The translations under genes were made by a program, and so were the position numbers. A DNA stretch of 64,000 nucleotides. Source: Streptomyces clavifer. GTDB taxonomy: Bacteria > Actinomycetota > Actinomycetes > Streptomycetales > Streptomycetaceae. The stretch spans positions 62,001-126,000 of the forward strand of contig BMWJ01000012.1 in assembly GCA_014651175.1 (NCBI GenBank), written 5' to 3'. Within the stretch, counting starts at the first letter, position 1. Each line of letters starts with the position of its first letter. Below are positions 54,106 through 61,618 of the stretch, piece after piece. The notes under the pieces are model-generated. The model ran no database searches and was not told the DNA's origin. It saw only the letters and a list, made by a program, of their open reading frames with translations.

Positions 54106-54446
54106 AGTGAGGGTGACCGTAGGCGAGAAATAGCGAAAGGAACAAGCCCGGAATTGGTGATCACAATTCACTTGCAAGATCGATCCAAGTGAATTCATGT
54201 AAGCAAGCCCACAGCCGGGGTGCCAACCTTGTTGGCGCACAAGGGAACCGGTCGACATGTCGATGCGTCCGGGAGGCGGTGGGGTGACCCTGGTCACCAA
54301 GACCGAAAAGGGTGATTTGCACCCTTCCGAAGCTCCACGGGTCGCACGAAATAGCCCTATATGAATTACTGGATGAATTGCGTATAGCATCCTAAACCGG
54401 GCATACGGCTCACGCGGAGGGTTCCGGGCGTACCGGAGGAGCACGC
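54106..54446. promoter_or_regulatory. Intergenic region with inverted repeat 54165-54195
   Basis: A 340-base, AT-rich gap between the riboswitch and a small plus-strand gene. AATTCACTTG (54165-54174) and CAAGTGAATT (54186-54195) are exact reverse complements with an 11-base spacer. GAATTG/CAATTC (54151-54156, 54164-54169) forms a second, overlapping repeat. This lies where the promoter for the riboswitch transcript should be, so a regulator site is likely. A weaker GCCAAC/TTGGCG pair occurs near 54222-54237. Confidence 0.5.
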
Positions 54447-54467
54447 GTGGAACCGATCAGCGCATGA
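54447..54467 (+). CDS. Six-codon upstream ORF (leader peptide candidate)
   Basis: GTG 54447 reads MEPISA then TGA (54465-54467). It has the strong ribosome-binding site GGAGGA (54435-54440) with 6-7 bases of spacing, while the next gene, ATG 54464, has none of its own. The stop overlaps that ATG (ATGA), so ribosomes finishing the short ORF would restart on the gene. Confidence 0.45.
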   Translation: MEPISA

Positions 54468-54700
54468 CCGACAGGGCGCACCCCGGCCCCACACATCCGA
54501 GGATCACCGTTCTGCCCGTACAGCCCGGCGATCCGCCCTTCCGGATCCTGGAGGCCGACGGGGAGATGGTCGGCAGGGTGACCTCGATGACGGACGTGCT
54601 GTACGCCGCGCAGGCCGCCGGCATCACGATCCACGACCTCGACGACCCCGACGCGGTGCGGTGGGTGGGCGGTGACAAGCTCACCTGGACGCAGCACTGA
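54464..54700 (+). CDS. Small hypothetical protein, 78 residues
   Basis: A small soluble protein: RITVLPVQPGDPPFRILEADGE, VGRVTSMTDVLYAAQAAGITIHDL, AVRWVGGDKLTWTQH. Balanced composition and a plausible alpha/beta pattern suggest a real gene; I recall similar short streptomycete proteins without function. Translation probably depends on the overlapping six-codon ORF upstream. Confidence 0.65.
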   Translation: MTDRAHPGPTHPRITVLPVQPGDPPFRILEADGEMVGRVTSMTDVLYAAQAAGITIHDLDDPDAVRWVGGDKLTWTQH

Positions 54701-54868
54701 CCCTGCGCGCAGCCCACCGGCCCTACCCGGCCCGGCCCGGTACGAACCTCACCGGGCCCTGCCGGGGGAAGCCGCCCCTACCGGGTCCCCAGGGACCCGC
54801 ACCCCGCCCCCGTACGCCGCGACGGCCCCCGGGACCGCCCACCGCACCGAACACTCCGCGCCGCCCGC

Positions 54869-55495
54869 TCAGCTGCCCTGCGGTTCCCCGGTCCAGGGGT
54901 CGAGGCCCGCGCGGCGGCGGGCCCGCTGAACGGCCCGGCTCACGAAGGCGTGCGACCGACGGGCCATCACCCCCTCCACGCTGAGGGGTACGGAATCGAA
55001 GCAGCCTGCCAGCAGCCTGCGGAGGAACTCGGCCATCCCGAACCGGTACAGCGCGAACGTCGGCACGGTGTGACGGCCGCAGACCACCACGGGCCAGCGG
55101 TCGGGGTCCTCGTCCGTCGTCAGCCAGCACAGGATGTCCGCCTCGGTGGTCGTACCCCAGGCGAGCAGCGCGCCGGGGTCGAGCACCATGTCGGGTCCCG
55201 CCGGATCGGCCCATATCTCGTCGGCCTCCACGCGCCACACCTCGCGGACGGCACCGGTCCCGTCGGCCATGGCATCCGCGGCGTGGCACCCGTCGGGCGT
55301 GTCCGCGGGCATCGGCCGGTGCACGACGATCACGTCGTCCACGGACCCCTCCCCGTAGGCACTCATGAAGGCCTTGTAGTCGGCGGGGAAACAGGCGCCC
55401 CACCGTGCCTCGGCCACGGCCCAGTCGACCTGCTCGTCGATGCCGTACGTCGTCGGCAGCAGGCGCTCCAGCGCCTCGATGGGCCATCCGGTCAC
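54869..55495 (-). CDS. SMI1/KNR4 (SUKH-type) family protein
   Basis: A 208-residue protein with the SUKH pattern: IEALERLLPTTYGI, ARWGACFPADYKAFMSAYGEG, VDDVIVVHRPMP, WGTTTEADILCWLTTDEDPDRWPVVV. SUKH proteins include immunity partners of secreted or contact-dependent toxins, but many streptomycete members stand alone as this one does; no toxin gene is adjacent. The C-terminal 45 residues are Arg-rich. GTG 55495 is the start best supported by G-rich sequence just ahead. Confidence 0.78.
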   Translation of the reverse strand: MTGWPIEALERLLPTTYGIDEQVDWAVAEARWGACFPADYKAFMSAYGEGSVDDVIVVHRPMPADTPDGCHAADAMADGTGAVREVWRVEADEIWADPAGPDMVLDPGALLAWGTTTEADILCWLTTDEDPDRWPVVVCGRHTVPTFALYRFGMAEFLRRLLAGCFDSVPLSVEGVMARRSHAFVSRAVQRARRRAGLDPWTGEPQGS

Positions 55496-55822
55496 CGGCC
55501 GGCCCCCCGCACGCGTACGCCTCGTAACGCGCGTCCGTGCGCCGGGCTCCGGACGCTCACGCTCCGTCCCCACATCTGCGACTCCCCGCCTGTCCTGTGG
55601 GAGGACCCGTTCCTCCCACAGGCCCAGCGAACGGCGGGCTGCGAACATCACACCGGCCGGCCCGGGACGCGCACCGCGGTGGGGTCCGGGAGCAGGCGTA
55701 CGGCCGCTCCGCACGACCGGGCCAGGCGGGGTCCCGCCGGACGGACCCGTGGCAGGACCACTCGTGCGGCCGACGGGCGGCCGATCCGCGGGGCCGGACC
55801 CTCGGCGCCTAGGGTGTGGCAC
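55496..55822. promoter_or_regulatory. Divergent region with strong hairpin 55594-55622
   Basis: 327 bases between a SUKH gene (minus) and a HTH-TOBE gene (plus). CCTGTGGGAGGA (55594-55605) and TCCTCCCACAGG (55611-55622) make a perfect 12-base stem with a 5-base loop, without a U-tract. TAGGGT (55810-55815) precedes ATG 55823 by 7 bases, a leaderless-type promoter. No gene is supported here. Confidence 0.55.
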
Positions 55823-56218
55823 ATGCAGTCCTACACGATCGGGCAGGCGGCTCGACTCCTCGGCGTCAGCCCCGACACCGCCCGCCGCTGGGCCGACGCC
55901 GGCCGGGTCGCCACCCATCGCGACGAGGGCGGACGCCGGCTGGTCGACGGGCGCGACCTGGCCGCGTTCTCCGTCGAGGTCGCCCAGGCGGGCACCGGCG
56001 AGGAGGAGGTCTCGTACACCTCCGCGCGCAACGCGTTCCCGGGCATCGTCACCGCCGTGAAACTGGGCGATGTCGCGGCCCAGGTCGAGATCCAGGCGGG
56101 CCCGCACCGGCTCGTCTCGCTCCTGACCCGGGAGGCGGTGGAGGAGCTGGGCCTCGAGGTCGGCATGCAGGCGACGGCCCGTGTGAAGTCGACCAGCGTG
56201 CACATCGACCGCACCTGA
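55823..56218 (+). CDS. HTH-TOBE (molybdate-binding type) regulator
   Basis: A 131-residue protein. Residues 3-52 are a MerR/excisionase-type helix-turn-helix (YTIGQAARLLGVSPDTARRW, HRDEGGRRLVDGRDLA). Residues 64-130 are a TOBE/Mop domain (SARNAFPGIVTAVKLGDVAA, VGMQATARVKSTSVHID) that binds molybdate or related oxyanions. Such proteins usually stand next to modABC; no molybdate transporter is in view. ATG 55823 follows TAGGGT by 7 bases, indicating a leaderless mRNA; an in-frame GTG three codons upstream is the alternative. Confidence 0.88.
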   Translation: MQSYTIGQAARLLGVSPDTARRWADAGRVATHRDEGGRRLVDGRDLAAFSVEVAQAGTGEEEVSYTSARNAFPGIVTAVKLGDVAAQVEIQAGPHRLVSLLTREAVEELGLEVGMQATARVKSTSVHIDRT

Positions 56219-56322
56219 CCCTCCCCGCCGGCGCCGCGCCCCGGACCGGCACGTGACCGCCCCGCGGCCCACGCGGAACGCGGTGAACCGGCACTGTCGG
56301 ACCCTTGTCCTACGCTCACGGC

Positions 56323-56703
56323 ATGAGCGTCTCCCTCTACTACACCGCCCTTCGTGCGGAACCGCTGACCGCGTCCGAGACGGCTACGGTCTCGCGCATC
56401 GTCACCGCCTGCGCGGCTTCCTTCCCGTACGACGAGGAGGAGGGCCTGTACCTGTACGACCGGTCCGACGGCGAGAGCGGTGAGGTCCTCGCAGGCTCCA
56501 CCAAGATGCCGTTCGAACCGGGCCGTCTGCTGCCCGTGATCGCCCATGTGCTGGACTCCCTGACGGAGCTGCGCCGTGCCGTCGCGGGGGCCGAGTGGCG
56601 GGTGCACATGGACGACCTGGACGTCCCGTGGGACGACGGCGAGGGCTATGTCCTGCCGGGTATGCGCGACGCGGACCTGGTGGCCGAGCCCGGCGACCTC
56701 TGA
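56323..56703 (+). CDS. Hypothetical protein, 126 residues
   Basis: A soluble acidic protein: VSLYYTALRAEPLTASETATVSRI, FPYDEEEGLYLYD, FEPGRLLPVIAHVLDSLTELR, then DDLDVPWDDGEGYVLPGMRD. I do not recognise the family. ATG 56323 lies 6 bases after TACGCT (56311-56316), the layout of a leaderless gene. It ends 34 bases from the convergent flavodoxin-type gene. Confidence 0.65.
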   Translation: MSVSLYYTALRAEPLTASETATVSRIVTACAASFPYDEEEGLYLYDRSDGESGEVLAGSTKMPFEPGRLLPVIAHVLDSLTELRRAVAGAEWRVHMDDLDVPWDDGEGYVLPGMRDADLVAEPGDL

Positions 56704-56737
56704 CGGGCGGGCCGGCCCACGGGCACGGCGGCGGTCG

Positions 56738-57190
56738 TCAGTCCATCAGCCCGGCGGCGATCGTCGCGCCCAGCTCCCAGCACGCCTCGATGGCGGCCTT
56801 GCCGGGCTCCCCCGTCACCGTCACGGCGTCCGCCGCGCGGCGCCATCCCAGGCCCTTCGTGATCGCGTCCATGGCCCGTACCGCTCCGGTGACGTCGTTG
56901 CCGCCGTGCACGTAGGAGCCGAAGGGTCTGCCCTGCGTCGCGTCCAGGCAGGGGTAGTACACCTGGTCGAAGAAGTGCTTCATCGCACCGGACAGGTAGC
57001 CGAGGTTGGCCGGAGTGCCGAGGACGTAGCCGTCGGCGGCCAGCACGTCGGACGCCGTGGCGGCGAGCGCCGCACGCCGTACGACCTGGACGCCCTCGAT
57101 CCCGTCCGTCGTCGCGCCGGAGACGACGGCCTCGAAGAGCGCCTGGCAGTTGGGCGAGGGAGTGTGATGGACGATCAGCAGAGTGGCCAC
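56738..57190 (-). CDS. Flavodoxin-fold NADPH-dependent FMN reductase-like protein
   Basis: A 150-residue flavodoxin-fold protein. LLIVHHTPSPNCQALFEAVVSG is the phosphate-binding first strand and loop, VLGTPANLGYLSGAMKHFFDQVYYP the second FMN loop, and GSYVHGGNDVTGAV the third. It should bind FMN and act as an oxidoreductase or quinone reductase. GTG 57190 is the start by family comparison although the GGAGG ahead is only one base away, so the true start could be slightly downstream. Confidence 0.85.
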   Translation of the reverse strand: MATLLIVHHTPSPNCQALFEAVVSGATTDGIEGVQVVRRAALAATASDVLAADGYVLGTPANLGYLSGAMKHFFDQVYYPCLDATQGRPFGSYVHGGNDVTGAVRAMDAITKGLGWRRAADAVTVTGEPGKAAIEACWELGATIAAGLMD

Positions 57191-57334
57191 GCCTCCGAAC
57201 CCTGCCGTCCCCCGTCCCCGGCCGCAAGCCGGCTCCGGACGCTCCGCGCGCACGGAGGCGGGGTGCTCGACAGCCGCCTGCCCTCCCTGCCGTCCCCCGG
57301 GACGGGCGGTGGCACCCTCGCTGCGGGCGCGTCC

Positions 57335-58153
57335 CTACCGGATCGGGACGGGCTCCGTGCCGCCCGTGCCGCGTTGCCGCCTGGTCGCGGCGGCGACGGA
57401 GGCCAGCAGCTCGGCGTCGAGCAGGGACGGGTCGCCCAGCCGGGTCGGCGCCGAGTAGGAGTTGAGCACGGCCTTGGTCACCCGCAGGGCGGCTTCGGGG
57501 CGGCGGACTATGGGCTTGGTCCACGCGGTGACCGCCTCGTCGAGCGCGTCCCGGGGCACCACGCGCTGCAGAACGGACAATCCGTACGCCTCCGCCGCGT
57601 CGAAGGCCCGTCCCGTGAGGATGAGTTCGCGGGTGCGAGCCGCACCCACCTCGTGGATCAGCCGGGGAAGCACCCCGCCCCAGGCGGTGGGCAGCCCGAG
57701 GGCCAGCTCCGGCAGTCTGAAGCTCGCGGTATCGGCACCGACCCGTAGGTCGCAGGAGAGCGCGAGAGCGAGCCCCGCGCCGATGACCTTGCCGTGCACG
57801 GCGGCGATGGTCACCGCCCGGCTCGTGGAGAGGGCCTCGCAGACCCGGCGCGCCTTGTCGCCGGCGATGCGGATGCCACGGCCCGTGGGGTCGTCGTCCA
57901 GCCAGTCGGCGAACTCGGCGCGGTCCCCTCCGAGGCAGAAGTCATCCCCGGCGGCGCTCAGGACGAGCACACTCACCTCGGGGTCCGGCACGGCCAGGAC
58001 GTCCAGCAGAGCGTCCAGCATCGCGCCGCTGACGACGTTCCCGCTCTCGGGGTCGTTCAGTTGCACGCGCAGGACCGGTCCCTCGCGCAGGCTGCTCACC
58101 GGGCCGGCGGACGGACCCTGGGACTGGAGGAAGCCGGGCATCGAGAGCTTCAT
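57335..58153 (-). CDS. Enoyl-CoA hydratase/isomerase family protein
   Basis: A 272-residue crotonase-fold protein. Oxyanion-hole strand VLSAAGDDFCLGGDRAEF, then IAAVHGKVIGAGLALALSCDLRVG and FRLPELALGLPTAWGGVLPRL, with the first catalytic Glu (PEL) kept but the second replaced (TAWGG). ATG 58153 overlaps the stop of the P450 upstream, so it belongs to a two-gene operon whose first gene is frameshifted; this may reduce its translation. Likely part of a small secondary-metabolite or fatty-acid tailoring step. Confidence 0.85.
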   Translation of the reverse strand: MKLSMPGFLQSQGPSAGPVSSLREGPVLRVQLNDPESGNVVSGAMLDALLDVLAVPDPEVSVLVLSAAGDDFCLGGDRAEFADWLDDDPTGRGIRIAGDKARRVCEALSTSRAVTIAAVHGKVIGAGLALALSCDLRVGADTASFRLPELALGLPTAWGGVLPRLIHEVGAARTRELILTGRAFDAAEAYGLSVLQRVVPRDALDEAVTAWTKPIVRRPEAALRVTKAVLNSYSAPTRLGDPSLLDAELLASVAAATRRQRGTGGTEPVPIR

Positions 58154-59410
58154 ATCGCCACGCCCAGCGAGGTGACTCGCCTGAAGACCATGCGGGAGGC
58201 GAACACCGGGGGCGAAACCACGCGCAGCGTGGGGAAACGGCTCAGGAGCTGGGTGAGCATGGAGCGGGTCTCCAGTCGGGCGAGGGAGGCGCCCAGACAG
58301 TAGTGCGCACCGCCTCCGAAGCTGAGGTGGCTGCCGGCACGGAGCAGGTCGAAGATGTGGGGATCCGGGTTACGGCGTGGATCGTGGTTGGCGGCACCGT
58401 ACATCACGTGCACCATGCTGTCCTTCGCCACCGGGACCCCTGCCAGCACCGTATCGGCGGCGGCGACACGCGTGTTGATGTGGATGGGCGGATCGTACCG
58501 AAGGGCCTCGTCGATGGCCGCCTCGACGTGTTCGGGGTTCTCCCTCAGCCATGTCCACCGGCTCGGTTCGTCGAGCAGGTGCCACACCGCGGACGAGAGC
58601 AGCGTCGCGGTGGTCTCCAGTGAGGCGATCGTGATGAACATGGTCAGCCGGTAGAGCGCCTCGTCCGCCGCGTAGCGGTCGGGTTCGAGCTCGTCCCAGG
58701 TGCGTATCCAGCCGCTCAGCACGTCGTCCCCGGGAGCCGCGCGCCGTTGCCTGATCAGCTCGGTGAAGTACGTCCGCAGCTGTTTCGTCGCCCCCGCGGA
58801 GACGGCGAGCTGGCTCCTGGTGGGCAGCAGCTCCTGCGCGTACACCTGGTTGTGGGTGATCTCCAGAAGGTGTGGGTGGTCCTCGGAGGGAAGGGACAGC
58901 CACGAGCCGATGGTGCCGATCGGCAGCTGTTCACTGACCGTCTGCGCGAAATCGGCTCCTCCGGAGCGCAGTTGCTCCGCCAGGGTGTCGAGGAGGCGGG
59001 TGACTTCCCGGTCGACGTGCGGGGTCATCCGCTCGATGGTCGCGCGGTCGAAGAGGTTGCCCAGGCTGCGCCGCTGGCAGGTGTGCTCGGGGGCGTTGAG
59101 GCGCGAGAGGGTCTTCGTCATCTCCTGGGTGGCGGGCGCCTCCCAGCGTTCGCTGTGCGCCTGCCGCTCCTGCCAGGCGAAGTCCGGCGCGAGCCATTCG
59201 CGGCCGCGGAGGACGTGGTTGCACGCATCGAATCCGGTGACGAAGTACGCGCCGCCCCAGGGGGGCGGGTACGACGTCTCCCATGGATCTCAGCTCTCCG
59301 AGGAGAGGATAGGGATCGGCTTGGCCGCCGGGGGAGTTCAGGCGTCGCAGGAGTGGGACAAGGGTGCGGCGATCAACGGGGGGTCTGGCGGTTTCGCGGA
59401 CGGTGCTCAC
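58150..59410 (-). pseudogene. Cytochrome P450 interrupted by a frameshift
   Basis: GTG 59410 (AAGGA 7 bases ahead) opens a P450 N-terminus (LVPLLRRLNSPGG, ADPYPLLGELRSMGDVV). At the C6 run around 59260-59265 (minus strand) the frame goes wrong. Removing one C gives PAPWGGAYFVTGFDACNHVL, which runs on as DFAWQERQAHSERWEAP into the remaining 323 residues, in all about 419, a normal P450 length. The downstream part is intact: I-helix ASLETTA, ExxR in DEALRYDPPIHI, heme loop SFGGGAHYCLGAS. Either a genuine inactivating insertion or an assembly error. Confidence 0.85.
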
Positions 59411-59512
59411 GCAGAGATCCTTGCCTTGACGCTTGGTTACCGCCAGGACTCTCCCCTCCACTTATCAGCACCATGCATCAATGGGTGTTACCCATGTCAC
59501 AGTCGGGGCCGT
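59411..59512 (-). promoter_or_regulatory. Upstream region of the frameshifted P450, with operator-like repeat
   Basis: About 100 bases. ATGGGT-GTT-ACCCAT (59481-59495) is a perfect 6-base inverted repeat with a 3-base centre, a typical operator size, close to where the promoter of the P450-hydratase pair must be. No consensus promoter was identified. Confidence 0.4.
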
Positions 59513-59566
59513 TGTTGCCACCGCGACACGTGGTGATTGCGTGAAGCACGTGACGCGGTGGCAACA
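59513..59566 (-). terminator. Long stem-loop ending the conservon 2 operon
   Basis: TGTTGCCACCGCG (59513-59525) and its exact complement (59554-59566) form a 13-base stem. Inside, CACGTG at 59527-59532 and 59547-59552 can extend it by six pairs. It begins 6 bases past the P450 stop at 59572, so it most likely ends the minus-strand conservon transcript. Confidence 0.75.
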
Positions 59567-59571
59567 GGGAC

Positions 59572-60960
59572 TCACACCCGGAAGACGTCCAGGAAGGAGC
59601 TCCACCAGCCCTTGGTCTTCTTCTGGGGCTCCGAGGCCTCGCGGTACGTCGGCGCGGGACCGACATGGTCGACCGTCAGCGAAGCGGACTGGGCCTGTCC
59701 GTTCGTGGTGGTGTGCCGCACGGCGCCCGGCGTGAACCGGACCGGCAGGGAGACCAGGGCCCGGTGGAACGGACCCGGGCGCCATTCCGCTTCCGCCGCG
59801 GGACGAGCGAGCGTCACGTCCGGCAGGACGTTGAGGATCTTCTCGATCGCGGTCAGGGCGATCAGCTGCGCCGGGGACTTCGCCGGGCAGACGTGGGGGC
59901 CGGCCCCCCAGGCGAGGTGGGCGCCCTTGCTCAGGGTCCGACGCGCGTCGGTGAGCGCGGGGTCGCTGTTCGCCGCGGCGAAGCTGATCAGTACGGGAGT
60001 GCCCGCCTGGAGGATCGTCCCGCCCAGATCGACGTCCCGCACCGGGAAGTGCGTCGCGTAGTTGGCGATGGGCGCGTTGTCCCAGAGCACCTCGTTGAGC
60101 GCGTCCTCGACGAGCATCCCGGTGCCGGCCCGGTCCGACCCGGGGGTGTCACCGGACAGCATGAGGAGCAGCGCGTTGCCGATGAGGTTGCGCTCCGGCT
60201 CGACGCCCGCGCCCATCAGCATGACCAGCTGGTCCTTGAGCTCCTCGTCCCGCAGGCCCGCCGGGTGCTGGATGAGCCAGGACGTGATGTCCTCGCCGGG
60301 CACGCGCCGCTTCAGCGCGACGAGCTCCATCAGGCAGGCCGTCAGCTCGGCGTTGGCCCGCAGCACGTCCTCGCCGTCGAAGATCGCCGACATGTTGCGG
60401 GTCAGCCGGTCGCCGATGTCGCTGGGGCACCCGAAGAGCTGGTTGAAGAGCAGCAGCGGCAGGAGCTTGGCGTAGTCGTTGAGCAGGTCGGCGCTGCCGC
60501 GTTCGATGAACTGGTCGATGAGGTAGTCGGCGATGCGCTCGACGTCCCGGCTCAGCCGGCTCGCGTTGAGGCGGCCGAGGCTCTCCGTGACCGCCTTGCG
60601 CAGACGCAGGTGCTCGGTGCCGTCGGTGAACAGGCAGTTGGGCCGGTAGGCCATCATCGGCAGCACCGGGCTGTCGAGCGCGATCCTGCCCTCCTGCAGT
60701 GCGTTCCAGCGCCGGGAGTCGCGGGCGAAGAGGGCCGGGTTCTGCAGCACGCGCAGAGCCGCTTCGTGCTCCACGACCAGGTTCGCCTCGACACCGGGCG
60801 CCAGCTCGATCGGCGCCACGGGGCCGTGCGCCCGGAACGCGTCGTAGACGCGCTGCGGGTCCGCCGCGAAATCCTCCCCGTACAGGGAGGTCTGCCGCCC
60901 CCGGTGCATCGGGCACTCGGGGGGCGGGTTGTCGTCAGTGGCTCTCGGACGAGAGTCCAT
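59572..60960 (-). CDS. Conservon-associated cytochrome P450 (CYP157-like), ExxW
   Basis: A 462-residue P450. Heme loop HLAWGAGPHVCPAKSPAQ with the Cys ligand, Trp for the usual Phe and Pro-Ala after it. K-helix motif reads LNEVLWDNAPI, so ExxR is ExxW, as known for CYP157 proteins. I-helix region LMGAGVEPERN lacks the acid-Thr pair. A 50-residue C-terminal tail ends WWSSFLDVF, possibly a membrane or partner contact. GAGGAAG stands just ahead of ATG 60960. It shares the heme-loop pattern with the P450 of conservon 1. Activity as a monooxygenase is doubtful. Confidence 0.88.
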   Translation of the reverse strand: MDSRPRATDDNPPPECPMHRGRQTSLYGEDFAADPQRVYDAFRAHGPVAPIELAPGVEANLVVEHEAALRVLQNPALFARDSRRWNALQEGRIALDSPVLPMMAYRPNCLFTDGTEHLRLRKAVTESLGRLNASRLSRDVERIADYLIDQFIERGSADLLNDYAKLLPLLLFNQLFGCPSDIGDRLTRNMSAIFDGEDVLRANAELTACLMELVALKRRVPGEDITSWLIQHPAGLRDEELKDQLVMLMGAGVEPERNLIGNALLLMLSGDTPGSDRAGTGMLVEDALNEVLWDNAPIANYATHFPVRDVDLGGTILQAGTPVLISFAAANSDPALTDARRTLSKGAHLAWGAGPHVCPAKSPAQLIALTAIEKILNVLPDVTLARPAAEAEWRPGPFHRALVSLPVRFTPGAVRHTTTNGQAQSASLTVDHVGPAPTYREASEPQKKTKGWWSSFLDVFRV

Positions 60961-61027
60961 GTGTGCTTCCTCTGCAAGATGCGCGGGCCGTGACGGGCAC
61001 GGCGGTGGACGGCGGAAGGGAACGGTG

Positions 61028-61618
61028 TCAGGCCGCCCGGGCGAGGAGATGCCGGACCAGCGTGATCAGCGTCCTCGCGGACGAGTCCCGGTCCCGGGCG
61101 TCGCAGTACACGACCGGGGTGTCCGGCAGCAGGTCGAGGGCCTCACGCAGCTCCTCCTCCTCGTGCCGGGTGTGGGGGTCGAAGCTGTTGACCGCGACGG
61201 CGTACTCCAGCCCGTACTTCTCGACCAGGTCGATGACCGGGAACGTGTCGGCGAGCCGGGCGGGGTCGACGAGGAGCAGGGCGCCGAGCGAGCCGCGCGC
61301 CATGTCCTCCCACAGCTCGACGAAGCGCTGCTGGCCGGGTGTACCGAAGAGGTACAGCACCAGCTCGTCGCTGAGTGTCAGACGGCCGAAGTCGAGGGCG
61401 ACCGTGGTGGTCTCCTTGCCCGGAGCGCCTCTCAGGTCGTCGATGTCGGCGGCGGCCTGCGTCATCCGTTCCTCGGTGCGCAGCGGCTTGATCTCGGAGA
61501 GAGTGCCGATGATCGTCGTCTTGCCCACGGCGAAGTGCCCGATCACCAGGATCTTCACCGCGCGCTGTACCGCGTCCGACACATAGATGTTCTCAGCCGA
61601 AGCGGGCCTGGAGTCCAT
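61028..61618 (-). CDS. cvnD: Conservon 2 GTPase CvnD
   Basis: A 196-residue Ras-like GTPase. G1: LVIGHFAVGKTTII; G3: LFGTPGQQRF; G4-like: AVNSFDPHT. ATG 61618 starts MDSRPASAEN. Because of the single-base loss in cvnC2 the upstream gene now reads straight into this frame, so a CvnC-CvnD fusion could be made in addition to the normal product. Otherwise intact and about the same length as the conservon 1 copy. Confidence 0.9.
   Translation of the reverse strand: MDSRPASAENIYVSDAVQRAVKILVIGHFAVGKTTIIGTLSEIKPLRTEERMTQAAADIDDLRGAPGKETTTVALDFGRLTLSDELVLYLFGTPGQQRFVELWEDMARGSLGALLLVDPARLADTFPVIDLVEKYGLEYAVAVNSFDPHTRHEEEELREALDLLPDTPVVYCDARDRDSSARTLITLVRHLLARAA

Noticed and set aside
52830-54110. 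A 426-codon open frame over the LysM gene and riboswitch
   Set aside because: It is antisense to a secreted enzyme with clear domains and covers the riboswitch; its translation has no pattern.
54869-55495. A toxin-immunity pair around the SUKH gene
   Set aside because: No toxin-like, Rhs or secretion-signal gene lies beside it, so only the family is called.
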